A stretch of DNA of 64,000 bases. Origin: Borreliella bissettiae DN127 (lineage in GTDB: Bacteria; Spirochaetota; Spirochaetia; Borreliales; Borreliaceae). Location of the stretch: positions 1 through 64,000 of the forward strand of contig NC_015906.1 of assembly GCF_000222305.1 (NCBI RefSeq), in the 5' to 3' direction. Under the pieces are notes generated by a model that did no database searches, was not told the origin of the DNA, and saw only the letters and a program-made list of their open reading frames with translations. Below are positions 16,584 through 26,787 of this stretch, in pieces (within the stretch, counting starts at the first letter, position 1; each line of letters opens with the position of its first letter). The position numbers were made by a program, and so were the translations under genes.

Positions 16584-16928
16584 TTAAAATTTATTTATTA
16601 ATATTCTTATAAAATCAATGAAAATTATAATTCCCAATGTTGCTAGTACGGGCGCTGTAATTATTGATCCAAGACCTATGGTAAAGATAGTAAGCAAAAC
16701 AGAAAAAAGGGTTGTACATAAAAATGTAGAACCGGTTCCTGTTTTCCCCACATAAAATCTATGCACTCCTAAATAACCAAAAAATAAGCAGAATAATACT
16801 GCTGCTAATCTGTTATAAGATTTTTTAACTTGTTTATTTTTAACTCCACAAGCAACACAAATTTCAGCTTCTTTTTTAATTGGTTTGCCACAAGAATGGC
16901 AATATATTTCGTCAATAGTTTTTGACAT
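16584..16928 (-). CDS. TM2-domain membrane protein with zinc ribbon
   Basis: 114 residues. The N-terminus has a CxxC...CxxC zinc ribbon (Cys10, Cys13, Cys24, Cys27). Residues 40-112 form a TM2 domain: two membrane helices with the typical AVLFCLFFGYLGVHRFYVGK start. TM2 proteins are widespread and of unclear function. Site AAAGGAG precedes ATG. Together with the following lipoprotein it is a two-gene insert foreign to the cp32 gene order here. Confidence 0.8.
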   Translation of the reverse strand: MSKTIDEIYCHSCGKPIKKEAEICVACGVKNKQVKKSYNRLAAVLFCLFFGYLGVHRFYVGKTGTGSTFLCTTLFSVLLTIFTIGLGSIITAPVLATLGIIIFIDFIRILINKF

Positions 16929-17143
16929 AGTTTTAAGCTCCTTTTAAAATAAAACATACCCAATTAAAAGTATTTAATATAAGTAAGTTATATTTTTATA
17001 TATTTAAATTTAATGAATATTGTAAATATAGATCATTGGTTAGGGGTATAAAGAAGTTAACAGTTTATGTCAATTAAATTAACAAATTGCTTTACTATTT
17101 AGAGTAACAATTTGTTAATTTTGTTATTTTAGGAGAAATTTTT

Positions 17144-17477
17144 TTGAAAAAAGGTAAAAGGTCTTTTGATGATTATGTTGCATATTTTAGCGAGGGATTA
17201 TTAAGCAATGTAGAAATAGCGGACAAATTAGGAGCTTCTAAAGTAAATGTGTGGAGAATGAGACAAAAATGGGAAAGTGGAGGAAATTTTATTAACTAGA
17301 ACTCTAGAGTAACAATTGGTAAAGATACTTTTGAACACCTTTTGTTGCAAACCTTTTAGGGCAGAAGTTAACGCTAGGAAAGTTAGAAGCGAATTGGATT
17401 TAGAGCGGGCTAATTTAGAATTGGGGTTTATAAATGCATTTAAGCAATATTCTAGTGTTGAGCTTGTTAGCATGTAA
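17144..17477 (+). pseudogene. Terminase small subunit fragment, unit A
   Basis: Starts at TTG 17144 with AGGAGA upstream, exactly as in unit B. It reads through the helix-turn-helix region (KVNVWRMRQKWESGG), then meets TAG at 17297-17299 where unit B has GAA. Homology continues to TTGTTAGCATG (17477) and is then cut by a fragment of DUF735. The last two thirds of the gene are absent. Confidence 0.8.
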
Positions 17478-17560
17478 GGGCTATGATCATTCAATTTATG
17501 CTTTTATAAAGCGAATTATTCCTATTGGTAGAGTTCTAAAAATTAATAATAAAGATGGTA
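17478..17560 (+). pseudogene. DUF735 fragment at the A/B junction
   Basis: 27 codons of DUF735 (GYDHSIYAFIKRIIPIGRVL...NNKDG). It breaks at GATGGTA (17560). The missing end of the gene lies at 50361-50383. Confidence 0.8.
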
Positions 17561-17936
17561 TTATAATAGAGGCGTCTTTATCAAAAGAATAACTAATAAT
17601 CATATTTTTTGTGTTGTTAGTTTTTTTAGATACTTATTTTTTTAAAAAAAAAGAGCAATCTTTGCCCCTTTTTTAGGGCTCTACACCCACATGCCAACCC
17701 ATTAATGTCTTCAAACATTAACATATCCTTTTGTTGCTTCAGCTTTCTTAGTATTGTTAAGAGCGTCAACAATAGCAGTCCCAAATATATACATTAAGTT
17801 AAAAACATTTTTATCGGCCTATGCAATAAAATATGCAATCTCATTTCCATTTTTTTCATTTCTTAATTCCCAATACACACTATTTTCTTGCAGTTTAAAA
17901 TCTTCAAAATTAATATCACCCTCGTTGCCATTAATG
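17561..17936 (-). pseudogene. Secreted-protein gene X, 5' two thirds, unit B
   Basis: The reverse strand matches the unit D gene at 63455 from about its codon 27 (INGNEGDINFEDFKLQE) to SFDKDASII, with an in-frame stop (about 17819) and several small indels. The 3' end, missing here, is at 50151-50360. The break lies in TTATAATA at 17561-17568. Confidence 0.75.
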
Positions 17937-17940
17937 TAAA

Positions 17941-18291
17941 TATAGCTTCGATAATGAAAAAGAATCTGAACTAACAATTGGAATATCTGAATGCAGACTT
18001 ACCCCTGAAGAAATTAAACAAGGCAACATAGTATGTTATTCGGCAGCTAATTTATATAATCATAGTTATATTTTTACTAGTCTTAGGATTTCTCCGTCTA
18101 AATCAGAAGATTTTTCAAAAAAAGTACTAACTTCTAAAACCCTTAAAATAGCTTTTGAAATTTTTAAAGAACCAATAGCATTTAATCTTGAAAATCATAA
18201 AAAATTATATGAAAAATATCAAAAACATTTCATAAAAGAAGACAATAGCAGCAAAATAAAAAACACTAGCATAAAAATTGATAAAAATTAA
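17941..18291 (+). pseudogene. 3' remnant of an unrecognised gene
   Basis: An open frame of 116 codons with no start codon at its head, ending TAA at 18289-18291. It begins right where gene X homology ends. It reads YSFDNEKESELTIGISECRL, then a Lys-rich end (NTSIKIDKN). I do not recognise the family and see no copy elsewhere in the window. It ends before a strong terminator, so it looks like the tail of a gene brought in whole and cut at its 5' end. Confidence 0.55.
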
Positions 18292-18330
18292 AAGGACATA
18301 TAAAATACTTTAACAATCAGCAATGCAAAT

Positions 18331-18362
18331 AATAGCACAAGACCGGGGGGTCTTGTGCTATT
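18331..18362. terminator. Bidirectional terminator at the unit B erp end
   Basis: AATAGCACAAGACC (18331-18344), loop GGGG, and its exact 14-base complement (18349-18362). It separates the 116-codon remnant from the ospF pseudogene. Confidence 0.8.
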
Positions 18363-18390
18363 ATAATTTATATTTTTAAAACCATTTTTT

Positions 18391-19044
18391 CTATTCTTCT
18401 TTATTATTTAACTTTTTAAGCTCTTCATTAATATTTTTAAGTGCATCATCTATAACTTTTTTTGCAAACTTATCAGTATCAGTACCATCATTAGCAGAAT
18501 AACTTTCATTTACACCTAATCCTTTAGCATACTTTAAAGCTTCTTGTCCAATTTTACCTTGATTTTTAATTTTTTCAGCATCATTTGTTCCAGTTGCAGA
18601 TTCAACTTGTCTTTTAAGCTCTTCAAGCTTCTTTTTAGCCCCTTCTAAAAACTTTTTTTATCCTCTTCTTTGTCTTTTAAATTATTTTCAGGCCTTTTTA
18701 ATTCCTGTACTTGTATTTCTTGATCTATTTTTTTAAGCCCCTTTTATTCTAATCCCAAATCTTCAGCAACACTTGAGCTAATTGCTCTATAGCTTGCACT
18801 TGTGGCACATCCGCTTGCATTAATTCGTCAACTTTTGAAGAAACTTTTGATTTAAAGTTCTCCAATCCCCCAACCTCCTCCTCTTTTTTTTTATATCTAA
18901 AAATCCCGTAACTTGCTTTTTTAACTCTTGTTCAAATTGTTCAGATTGTTCTAAACTTTTTTTTACATCTTCACCACTTGCATAATTCTTGCAAGAAACT
19001 ATCAATGCAAAAACAAGACAAATAGTAAACATTTTCTTATTCAT
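18391..19044 (-). pseudogene. ospF: OspF-type Erp lipoprotein, frameshifted, unit B
   Basis: From ATG 19044 it reads MNKKMFTICLVFALIVSC (lipobox IVSC) and KNYASGEDVKKSLEQ. It then loses frame in an A-rich tract after about 60 codons and again near 18655 and 18745. The 3' part still shows the OspF end (KYAKGLGVNESYSANDGTDTD region). It is the only clearly dead erp gene in the window. Confidence 0.8.
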
Positions 19045-19463
19045 AAGTTTTAAATCTTAACGCAACACCTAATAAATCCAATATTTCAAAGATCTAAATA
19101 TATAATTTTATTACATTAATCTGTTACAGATTAACAAAACGCAAATGTAATTTTAACCAACTCCCCAAAATCTTTCCATTGCAAATGCACTACTCATTAC
19201 AATAGATTATAAAACGTATACAAATTAAATTTCAAAGTCTTTGCTATATGTCACTTAAAGTATAGTATCTTTCTTGTGCTCCACCCCTAGAAATTGACAC
19301 TTATCCTTATTACAGCAATCCTACAGCTCAGATTTTGCATGCAATGAGAACACACATAATTTGACTAAAATTTTTTGTTTTTAGTAAAATATAAATTACT
19401 ATTTTTATCTATTTTTATTACTTTTACTTAATTTAAAAGTAATACCTAGAAGGAGCTTGTCTT
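19045..19463 (-). promoter_or_regulatory. erp control region, unit B
   Basis: Counterpart of 14330-14760 in reverse: the GTnAC-type pair (TTACATTAATCTGTTACAGA near 19115), the UHB-like upstream sequence and the integrase leader AAGGAGCTTGTCTT. No gene is seen in it. Confidence 0.6.
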
Positions 19464-20145
19464 ATAGACATTAATAATTATTTAAATTTAAATAATTACA
19501 ATATTGATTCTATACTTAAACCATTTAAAGTTTATAATAAAGTAGTAAATGAAAACAAAATTCTTAAAAATTCTCTAAAAATTTCTTCTAAACGTAAAAA
19601 AGAAAATTCAAAACCAACCCCTAAGTTTTTCTTGACTCCAAAAATTATCAAATTAATTCTAAACTGTGCCAAACCTTAAAACAAATTGACCCAATTTCTG
19701 GTTGGTTTGTGCATTTACTCTTAATAAGTGGGTGTAGGGGCACTGAAATGCAAAAAGTAAAAATGCAAGATATTACTCCCTTTAAAGCATAACTGGAAAA
19801 ACTTTATATACTATTAAAGTAAATGTTGCTAAAAAAAAGAAATGTCGCTTGTATTAGAGAAATTGTCATTAGCTCCCAAGAGTTTCAGGCTATCCAAACA
19901 GCTCATAAAAATCATTTCGAAGAAAAAACTCTTGATACAAGACGTACCTATCTTTTTCAAAAGAGCAAACATAAGTTTAAAGATAACCAAATTGATATTA
20001 TCCATATTTCTAAAAAATTCAAAAATCTTCTTAAAAAGTCGGGGTTTCGTGTAAATAAATCTCTCCATTTGTGTCGAAACTTATTTATTTCAAATTTAAA
20101 ATCTAATGGTTACAATTCTTTTCAAATTAAAGACCTTATGAAAAT
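19464..20145 (+). pseudogene. Tyrosine recombinase, broken, unit B
   Basis: Matches the integrase but the start codon is ATA (19464-19466) instead of ATG. Frameshifts follow near 19672 and 19790. It contains the Arg segment (SGCRGTE) and most of the middle, but HxxR has become LHLCRNL and the end with the last His and Tyr is deleted; the break joins it to the DUF261 fragment at about 20145. Confidence 0.8.
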
Positions 20146-20285
20146 ACGCTGTATTTATATTATATGCATTAAATTCACGTTTCTTAAATAGACTTGTATA
20201 ATAATGTAGACACAAAAAGTAACGCCCCCATTTTTGTATCTCTGGTCTTAAAGTTATTGTATTGTTTTATTTTATTAATAAGCAT
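20146..20285 (-). pseudogene. DUF261 5' fragment, unit B
   Basis: About 46 codons from ATG 20285 match DUF261 (including the GCYFLCLHYYTS region), with a one-base deletion after codon 8. The remaining two thirds are missing; the same deletion removed the integrase end. Confidence 0.75.
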
Positions 20286-20336
20286 TGTTTACCTCTCCTA
20301 TATTAAATTATTTCTTTAATTTTTTAGTGTGCCCAT

Positions 20337-21671
20337 TCACATGGGGACACTAACATTATTTGCAAATGCTATATTGCTTGGGAAAAATACTGTTCCACTT
20401 GTTGGCAATAATCCCCCTAATCTATCAGATATTGCCCTTTTCTTAGGATCAAGAGTAAACATTTATAATTTAGCTGCTTAATTAGTGGATATGTATTCGT
20501 AATATTGTAAATTAGCATTTTCAGCCTACCTTTAATAGGCTTTTCTATGTTTTTTATTTTCGTTTTGAATTCTATTTAATTCTTTCTGTAGACTATCAAT
20601 CTTCATTAGATCACACGCAAGATTTTCAGCAGATTAATTATCCCTAATTTCAAGGTCTGCACAATCAACATATTCTACAAATTCTCTTGCCTAATTAAAC
20701 TCAACTCCAGAACTATAAAAATCGCTCCTTTCTACTAAATCTTCCACAAGCTTTATAAACGTTTCCTCATTAAAATTGTGTGCCATTAAGTATTCCTCTC
20801 TATAGTTACTAGAAATATCTTTTTTTTTAAATTTATAATTTCTAATTTCTAATTCACATTTATTCACATTTTCAAAAACTTTTGATATTAAGTCCTCATT
20901 TCTCTTAATCTTACAGTTAACTGGTTGGTGCAGCATCGATTAAAAAGAACAAATTACAATGCTCAAGCTCAGTACATGCTAGCTGCATTTGCGCCTGCAC
21001 ATAGTATTTGAAAAAATATTTACTACTTAAAAAAAATTTCTATTTTTATTGTCCTCAGCAATAGCACTACTCATATAATTAGAATCGCCACTTTTAATTT
21101 CTAAAAGCTCTAAATCACCAGTATTATTGATAAACTAGCAATCAATTGTTGAGCCCACTAAAGTTTCTGCACTTCCCATTTTTTTGAAATAGTTATACTT
21201 ATCAAGTCCATTGGCATATTTATTCTTATACAAAATATCAATATTATCACCGTATGCTTTAACAAATTCTCTAAATCCCAAATTCTCTAATTCTTTGCCC
21301 TTGAGCATATACAAATTCTCTTCAAAAGGCATGCTTATTCCAAAATATTTAAGCACTCTATTCACCATTAAATCTTTTAGTCCTGCGCCACCAATTAGAA
21401 TACTACCTACTTCACTAGCTCCGTATTTATCTAGCCTGTTTCTTTGTGTACTAAAATCAATATTTCGATTAAATCTAAAACACTCTTGACTACTTATTCC
21501 GGGTAATTTCTTGCCTATCTTGCTTAATTTACTTTTTTCTTTAATGGGAAAAAATTTTTCCTCAAATATTTCACATCCAGTAAAACTTTGTTGATTAACA
21601 CTTATCATTTTGAGATCTCCTTGAATATTATTTTGTATTTCTTGATTATTATTGTTTGAAAGATTTTTCAT
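20337..21671 (-). pseudogene. YqaJ-like nuclease (DUF244), broken, unit B
   Basis: The start at ATG 21671 reads MKNLSNNNNQEIQNN, then 170 open codons up to STIDC and a stop where intact copies have GW. Further stops and indels follow; the QAQ motif and the ending NVSVPM can still be found. It is clearly inactive. The leader carries a degenerate unit D-type motif (TTGAAAAAACAGG, 21681-21693). Confidence 0.85.
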
Positions 21672-21759
21672 CTTTTTCCTCCTGTTTTTTCAATACTAAA
21701 TAATTATATAGCAAAAACTATTTTTGCCAACTTCTTTACAAAAATCTTTACAAAAAAAT

Positions 21760-22104
21760 AGTTAGGCTTATTTAAATTCTATTGTCTAAGAACTTAGCTA
21801 AACCCAACTTAATTGGATTTTTTTGACAGCAATACACTTTTTTAGCTATTCACATACATATATATAACAAAAACTATTTTTGCCAACTTTTTTATAAAAA
21901 TTACTATAATAAATATAAGCTTTATTAAGCTCTTGTTAAAGAACTTAATAAAGTTGGGGCTTAATCGAATTCACTTATTAAAAATTATTTTTTAAAAGCT
22001 TTTCAACAATTGAATATAGTCCAATTTAGAATTAAAATCAATTTGTATTTGTTAAAATAAAAGAATTTATTTAAATTCTCTTGTTAAAAAATTTAAATAA
22101 ATTC
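21760..22104. repeat. Composite hairpin cluster between nuclease and bdr, unit B
   Basis: Three hairpins: 21760-21809 (AGTTAGGCTTA.../...AGCTAAACCCAACT, imperfect), 21920-21953 (CTTTATTAAG/CTTAATAAAG, perfect) and 22063-22104 (15-base perfect arms beginning GAATTTATTTAAATT). The apices share TCTTGTTAAAGAA-type sequence. The interval 21694-22154 holds no gene. Confidence 0.65.
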
Positions 22105-22154
22105 TACTTTAAAGCTATATACTAACTTATTACTTTATAAAATTTTAATCATTC

Positions 22155-22640
22155 TTAATTTAAAAAATACTTATTGAATATAGAATAGATAATTGGAGCG
22201 AGCGTTATTCCCATTATTAAAATTACTTGTATTGTTCTATTACTTGCATTAAGTTCGTTTTTTACGCTATCTATTTTGGTATTAAGTTCGTTTTTTACAT
22301 TATCTATTTTAATATCTAAACTATCTATTTTGGCAGTTAAACTTTTTTCTACATTATCTATTTTGGTATCTAAACTATCTATTTTTATATTCAAATTTTT
22401 TTCGGAAAAATCTATCTTGGTATTAAGTTCATTTTTAACACTATCTATTTTAGTATCTAAATTAGATATATCTTTTCTCAAATTTTTTTCTACATCAATT
22501 ATTTTTTCTTTTAAAAATTCAAAGTTGTAATTATCATTATGAAGAAAAACAAAATCTATTGCCTCTTCGCTAAACCCTATATTTAAAAACTCATTTTTTA
22601 TACTTTCTATATTGTATGTTCTGTATGCTAAATTGCGCAT
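22155..22640 (-). CDS. bdr: Bdr repeat-motif protein (partition-linked), unit B
   Basis: 161 residues: MRNLAYRTYN start, a shorter run of KIDSLDTKIDNVE-type repeats, and a C-terminal membrane segment (IQVILIMGITLAPIIYSIF). It is open although the neighbouring partition genes are dead. The sequence is nearly that of the unit D copy with three to four repeats removed. Confidence 0.85.
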   Translation of the reverse strand: MRNLAYRTYNIESIKNEFLNIGFSEEAIDFVFLHNDNYNFEFLKEKIIDVEKNLRKDISNLDTKIDSVKNELNTKIDFSEKNLNIKIDSLDTKIDNVEKSLTAKIDSLDIKIDNVKNELNTKIDSVKNELNASNRTIQVILIMGITLAPIIYSIFNKYFLN

Positions 22641-22656
22641 AAAATCCCCCCCCTTA

Positions 22657-23216
22657 TTATCCTTTCAATTGTTTATACTTTTTTAACAGCTTATTAATCC
22701 AGTCTTTTTGATTTTCAAAAATATCCTGCATCATAAAACTTGTAAAGTTAGCATTGTTTTTGTAGAAATCGTAACTTTCTTGAGTTTTAAGTTGAAATCT
22801 TAGTGGTTTTATTGGATTTTGTTTAGATTTTTTGAATGTTAAACTTTCTTTATTTTGTATTAGCTCAAGAGAATTTTGAATACCATTTTCTATTAAATAA
22901 TCTTCTTTAAGAATCCCCTCTTGTAAAGCAGCTGCTAATTTTAAATAAGCATAGGCCTGTGTCTTTGCTATATTGTAATTCTTAATAAAAGCATCAAAAC
23001 TTTTATATCCATCGAGTTTATAATATTCGTTATCTTTTATTTCTTTTAAAATTCTAATATTGTCCACTTTATGAAATATTTCTTTCCTAAAATTTGCTCT
23101 CAATCTATCCTTTAAGGCATTGTAATGAATAATTGCATCTTCATTGGTAACAATTTTTTTTCAACATCAGGATCTATTTCTTCTGACAAAACTCTTTTAT
23201 TTAATTCTATTTTCAT
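22657..23216 (-). pseudogene. PF49 partition protein, frameshifted, unit B
   Basis: Nearly identical to unit D PF49 (57572-58132), but an A-run has 8 instead of 9 bases (T-run ending near 23161), which shifts the frame after about 22 codons. The rest (148 codons from ATG 23103) is open. It belongs to the D allele type. Confidence 0.85.
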
Positions 23217-23233
23217 AAAAAATCTCCTCTACT

Positions 23234-23753
23234 TTAGAGTTGTTCAGTTTCTGAACAACTCTTTATAATATATTTTTCATACATATTAAAAAATTTTGAT
23301 GCTGCTTCTTTGTATTCTTCGATATAATCTTTAGTCATATCAAATTCATCATTCCCAGTAATTTTTTTATTTAAATCTTCTCTTTCATGTACGATTCCTA
23401 AAAATCCTTTTTTGGCCCTAACATGTTTTAATAGCTCTTTATGCGTATTATTTTTTTTAAATCTTGTTATAAGAATAAAAATTGGGATTTTTATTCTTAA
23501 CTTCTTTATATAAAATTCTAATAGCTCTAAATTTTCTACTGCCCATTTTTCTGCTGTCATTGGAACTATTATACAATTACTAGTCATTAAAGCATTGGAT
23601 AAAGTAAAATCTAGACTTGGATTAGTATCTATTATTATGTAATCATAATCCTGTTTTAAAAAAATTAAGTTGTCTTTTAATCTCAATTCTTTAAGGGGAA
23701 TAAACTCGCTTGAAAATTTATGTAAACTTAAATAATTTGGTATTAAGTCTAAG
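23234..23753 (-). pseudogene. PF32 ParA, 5' end deleted, unit B
   Basis: The last ~170 codons of a D-type ParA (Walker B YIIIDTNPS present). The first ~85 codons, with Walker A and the start, are gone: at TTAGACTTAA (about 23753) the sequence jumps directly into the ERF gene. PF50, PF57/62 and the origin side were deleted too, so this unit cannot replicate or partition by itself. Confidence 0.88.
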
Positions 23754-23756
23754 CAG

Positions 23757-24743
23757 AAATAAGCTTCAGAAAAGATATAAAAACTCTAATCAGAAACTTG
23801 CCGCGTATTGACAAAAGTCTTAAAGGGTATGGGTATAAGTATCAAGATTTCAATGACATAGTAGAAGTAATTTATGACGTTATTGATAAGCATAATTTAG
23901 ATCTTTTTTTTACGCAAGATCCAATTTCTGTAGAGGGTCAATATGGCATAGTTGATTATATTAGGACTACATTCTACAATACAAGCACTGTGTACAAATA
24001 CTCATTTGATACGCGAATTCATATAGATAAATTACAATGAAACAGTGAAAATGGGTCTAAAAATATTAATACAATGCTACAATTTGTTGGATCAGCTATT
24101 ACTTATTTCAAAAGGTACGCTTTAGTAGGACATCTTTGCATAAAAAGCGAAGTTGATACTGATGCAGCGTCTATTTACAATAATTATGAAAATAGAAATT
24201 CTATGCCTAGCAAACAATCTAGTGTTAATCAAGAACAAGAACAAAAAAGAGAACAAGAACAAGAGATTAATCGAATTCAAAAAAAATAACACTATTCAAA
24301 ACCAGAAAAGAGACATTAATCTAGAGCAAAGAAATGACATTAATCAAAATCAGAAAAAAACTAGGCTTTATTATTACAGTATTTTTAAAGAAGCGTTGTC
24401 TAATATAAAAGATTGGGTAAATAGTCCCACAACAAAAGATAACATAAACTCAATTATTCAAAAAATAAGCTTTATTCAGAACATAGACCCCAATAATGTT
24501 GATGATATCAAAAAAATTGAATCTGAGTTAATCTTGTATTTTGAGGAAAATAGTGATTTTAAGGGTATAAAATATTGGGCGGAGATTATAAAAAACTATT
24601 TCAAGAAAAACAATAAATTGCGGGATTTAAAGGATTTTGAAAAGTTTATGGCGTTTAAGAGGACTACTTATGGCCCTAGCCCATTAATAATCTTTGGTGT
24701 CTTAAAAGAAGAAAAGCAATTTGATTATATATTTGCAGCATAG
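23757..24743 (+). pseudogene. ERF-type annealing protein, broken, unit B
   Basis: Lacks its start (fused to parA). It then matches ERF with a TGA in place of Trp (24038-24040), an extra base in an A-run near 24282 and loss of frame after IQKK. The ERF motif VGSAITYFKRYALVGHL and the C-terminal domain remain recognisable. Confidence 0.82.
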
Positions 24744-24763
24744 TAATATTCTTACATAGTAAA

Positions 24764-24780
24764 GCCCCCATAATGGGGGC
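24764..24780. terminator. Bidirectional terminator between ERF and mlp, unit B
   Basis: GCCCCCA-TAA-TGGGGGC. Confidence 0.8.
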
Positions 24781-24790
24781 TGCTATATTT

Positions 24791-25222
24791 CTAATTGCAG
24801 GTACTAGTTGCCTGTTCTGAAAATTTATTTATATCCCCGCTGCTAAAGAACCCTTCAACCACGGTTTTGAAATTGTTTTTTCCTTCATCATTTCCATTAC
24901 ATTTATCAAGTTCAGTCTTTATATGTTCAAGCGCCGATGTAATTTTGCCTTCATCATTTTCTAAAAAGTTATCAAATTTTCCAGCACCAGTTAATGCAGT
25001 TTTTAACCAGTTAAGGTGTTTTTTTTGATCATTAGATAACTTTTCTCTAAGTAGTTCTTCTTTAGATTTTGGTTTTTCTTGTTGTACTTCTTTTTGAGTT
25101 AAATCACGCTTTCCCCTGCTTTTTGTTTGTTGGGCATTGTTTTTTAAAGTGTCATTATCATTAGAATTACAGCCGTTTAGCATTAATAAAAATAAACAAA
25201 ATAATATGTTGATGATTTTCAT
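24791..25222 (-). CDS. mlp: Mlp family lipoprotein, unit B
   Basis: 143 residues. Signal [20 protein letters not shown] has lipobox LNGC. The linker is shorter than in unit A, then come the conserved [26 protein letters not shown] and [13 protein letters not shown] parts and a C-terminus SEQATSTCN. The leader ATAAAAAAAGGAGTAACA is the same as in units C and D. The gene is open although the unit around it is decayed, which points to selection for the surface protein. Confidence 0.88.
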   Translation of the reverse strand: MKIINILFCLFLLMLNGCNSNDNDTLKNNAQQTKSRGKRDLTQKEVQQEKPKSKEELLREKLSNDQKKHLNWLKTALTGAGKFDNFLENDEGKITSALEHIKTELDKCNGNDEGKNNFKTVVEGFFSSGDINKFSEQATSTCN

Positions 25223-25327
25223 TGTTACTCCTTTTTTTATTAATAATGTTTAATAAATCAATTATTAATACTAAATATTGGATAAACAATTATTACTTGA
25301 ATTGATATGTTTTAAGTGAGGTGGTAG

Positions 25328-25783
25328 CTATTTGGAAATAAAAGCAAATATTAGTCCTGCTATCATTGTTATAGACATTGCCCCCATAATTCCCAATACC
25401 CATTTAAGCATTTCTGAAAGAGACATTAAATTCTTTTCAACATTGTCTATTTTGATATTCAAGCCATCTATTTTTAGATTTAAATTCTTTTCTACATTAT
25501 CTATCTTGATATCTAAATTAGATATATCCTTTTGTAAATTCTTCTCTACATTATCAATTTTAGTGTTAAGTTCGCTTTTGACATTATCTATTTTAGAAAC
25601 AAGATTATCAAATTTAATATCAAATTGTTTTTCTAAATTTTCTAAATCTCTATATGTTAGCTCATTGTGATAATATCTTTTAGATAAATCTTGTGCTATT
25701 AGTTGTTCCATACCCAGTCTAATAAATTCTTTATATATTTGTTCTTGACTAATACCGCTAACGCTTGTTGACACTGTTTCCAT
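25328..25783 (-). CDS. bdr: Bdr repeat-motif protein (bly-mlp locus), unit B
   Basis: 151 residues of a second Bdr type: N-terminus METVSTSVSGISQEQIYKEFIRLGM, KIDNVEKNLxKDISNLD repeats and a C-terminal membrane segment (LGIMGAMSITMIAGLIFAFI). It sits between the bly operon end and mlp, where unit A has revA. Its promoter region (TAGTGTATAATATAG, reverse strand) has a good -10 TATAAT. Confidence 0.86.
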   Translation of the reverse strand: METVSTSVSGISQEQIYKEFIRLGMEQLIAQDLSKRYYHNELTYRDLENLEKQFDIKFDNLVSKIDNVKSELNTKIDNVEKNLQKDISNLDIKIDNVEKNLNLKIDGLNIKIDNVEKNLMSLSEMLKWVLGIMGAMSITMIAGLIFAFISK

Positions 25784-25858
25784 AAAATTTTCTCTTAAAC
25801 TATATTATACACTATTTTAGATTGATTGGCTTTAGAGATTTTTATATGTAAAGTAGAA

Positions 25859-25872
25859 TTTCTTGCAAGAAA
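25859..25872. promoter_or_regulatory. Conserved palindrome upstream of bdr, unit B
   Basis: TTTCTTGCAAGAAA, kept although blyD next to it has been deleted. Confidence 0.55.
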
Positions 25873-25948
25873 AACCTTTTTGTAATTTACATTTTTAACT
25901 TAGAATATCAGTTTTAAATTTTTTACTACAGTTTTTTTAAAAAAAATA

Positions 25949-26722
25949 TTACAAAATCCTTAAATTAAATGAGTCATTAAGGTTTCTTAAATTAGAAATA
26001 TCTTTACTATGATTGTTTGTATTTTGTTTTCTCAAAAAAGAAGATAAAATACCACTTCCTCTGTCATTATTACTATGAGTAAGCGCACTCAAAGAAGTTG
26101 TTGCGCTAGAGAGCGCGTCTTGCAGCTGTACTAAAGATTCATCTTTGTAAAACAAAAAATTGTGGTTTTCAATACGTCTTTCTATTTCGACGTATATCTT
26201 TTCAAATAAATAAATATCTAGCAAAAAGCTTTCTGTATAACAAGGAACATATCTTTTTAAGATATAATCAAAGTTTTCATATATGATAAGTCGACTTTTA
26301 TGTATTTTAACTGCATCTAAAGAATTGTTCTTATTGTTGGATTTTACTTTATAGGTTATATGATCAAAATCAACTCCCAAATCTCTTACATATTCATAAT
26401 CAAGGTATTCAAAACCAATAGGTAATTCTATATTAACGGGTTGTTCGAGATCTATTAGGGTATCTTTGGGTTTTACTAAAACATAGCCAATACCATTAAA
26501 ACGGTAGCTTGTAATACAATTAAGCAGAGCATTCTTAAGCTGTACCTTTAACCTAGCAAGTTCAACCTCGCTAACATTGTGGTCAGCACTCTCAAGAACA
26601 AGCCCGTTCTTGAGACAATCTTCTGCTACATTTTCTATGTAATTTCTAAAAAATATTGAATATTTATATAGTTCTAGTGAACTTATTTTATCTATTAATT
26701 TTGTTTTTCTTAAATCACACAC
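25949..26722 (-). pseudogene. Portal protein, truncated, unit B
   Basis: From GTG 26722 the portal matches units A and C for about 252 codons and then stops at NDS, where it is joined to sequence just before the end of blyD. The C-terminal ~150 residues and the entire head, tail and lysis block are deleted here (about 14 kb of a standard cp32, by my estimate). Confidence 0.85.
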
Positions 26723-26787
26723 CGTTTTACTTCTCTTTATTAAATTAGATGTATGATAGCAAAAACTAATATTTTTGTCAATAAAAT

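Noticed and set aside
17641-17750. Hairpin-like A/T-rich and C-rich stretch as a possible telomere or attachment site at the A/B junction
   Set aside because: It aligns as decayed gene X on the reverse strand; no telomere-like inverted end or att core is visible.
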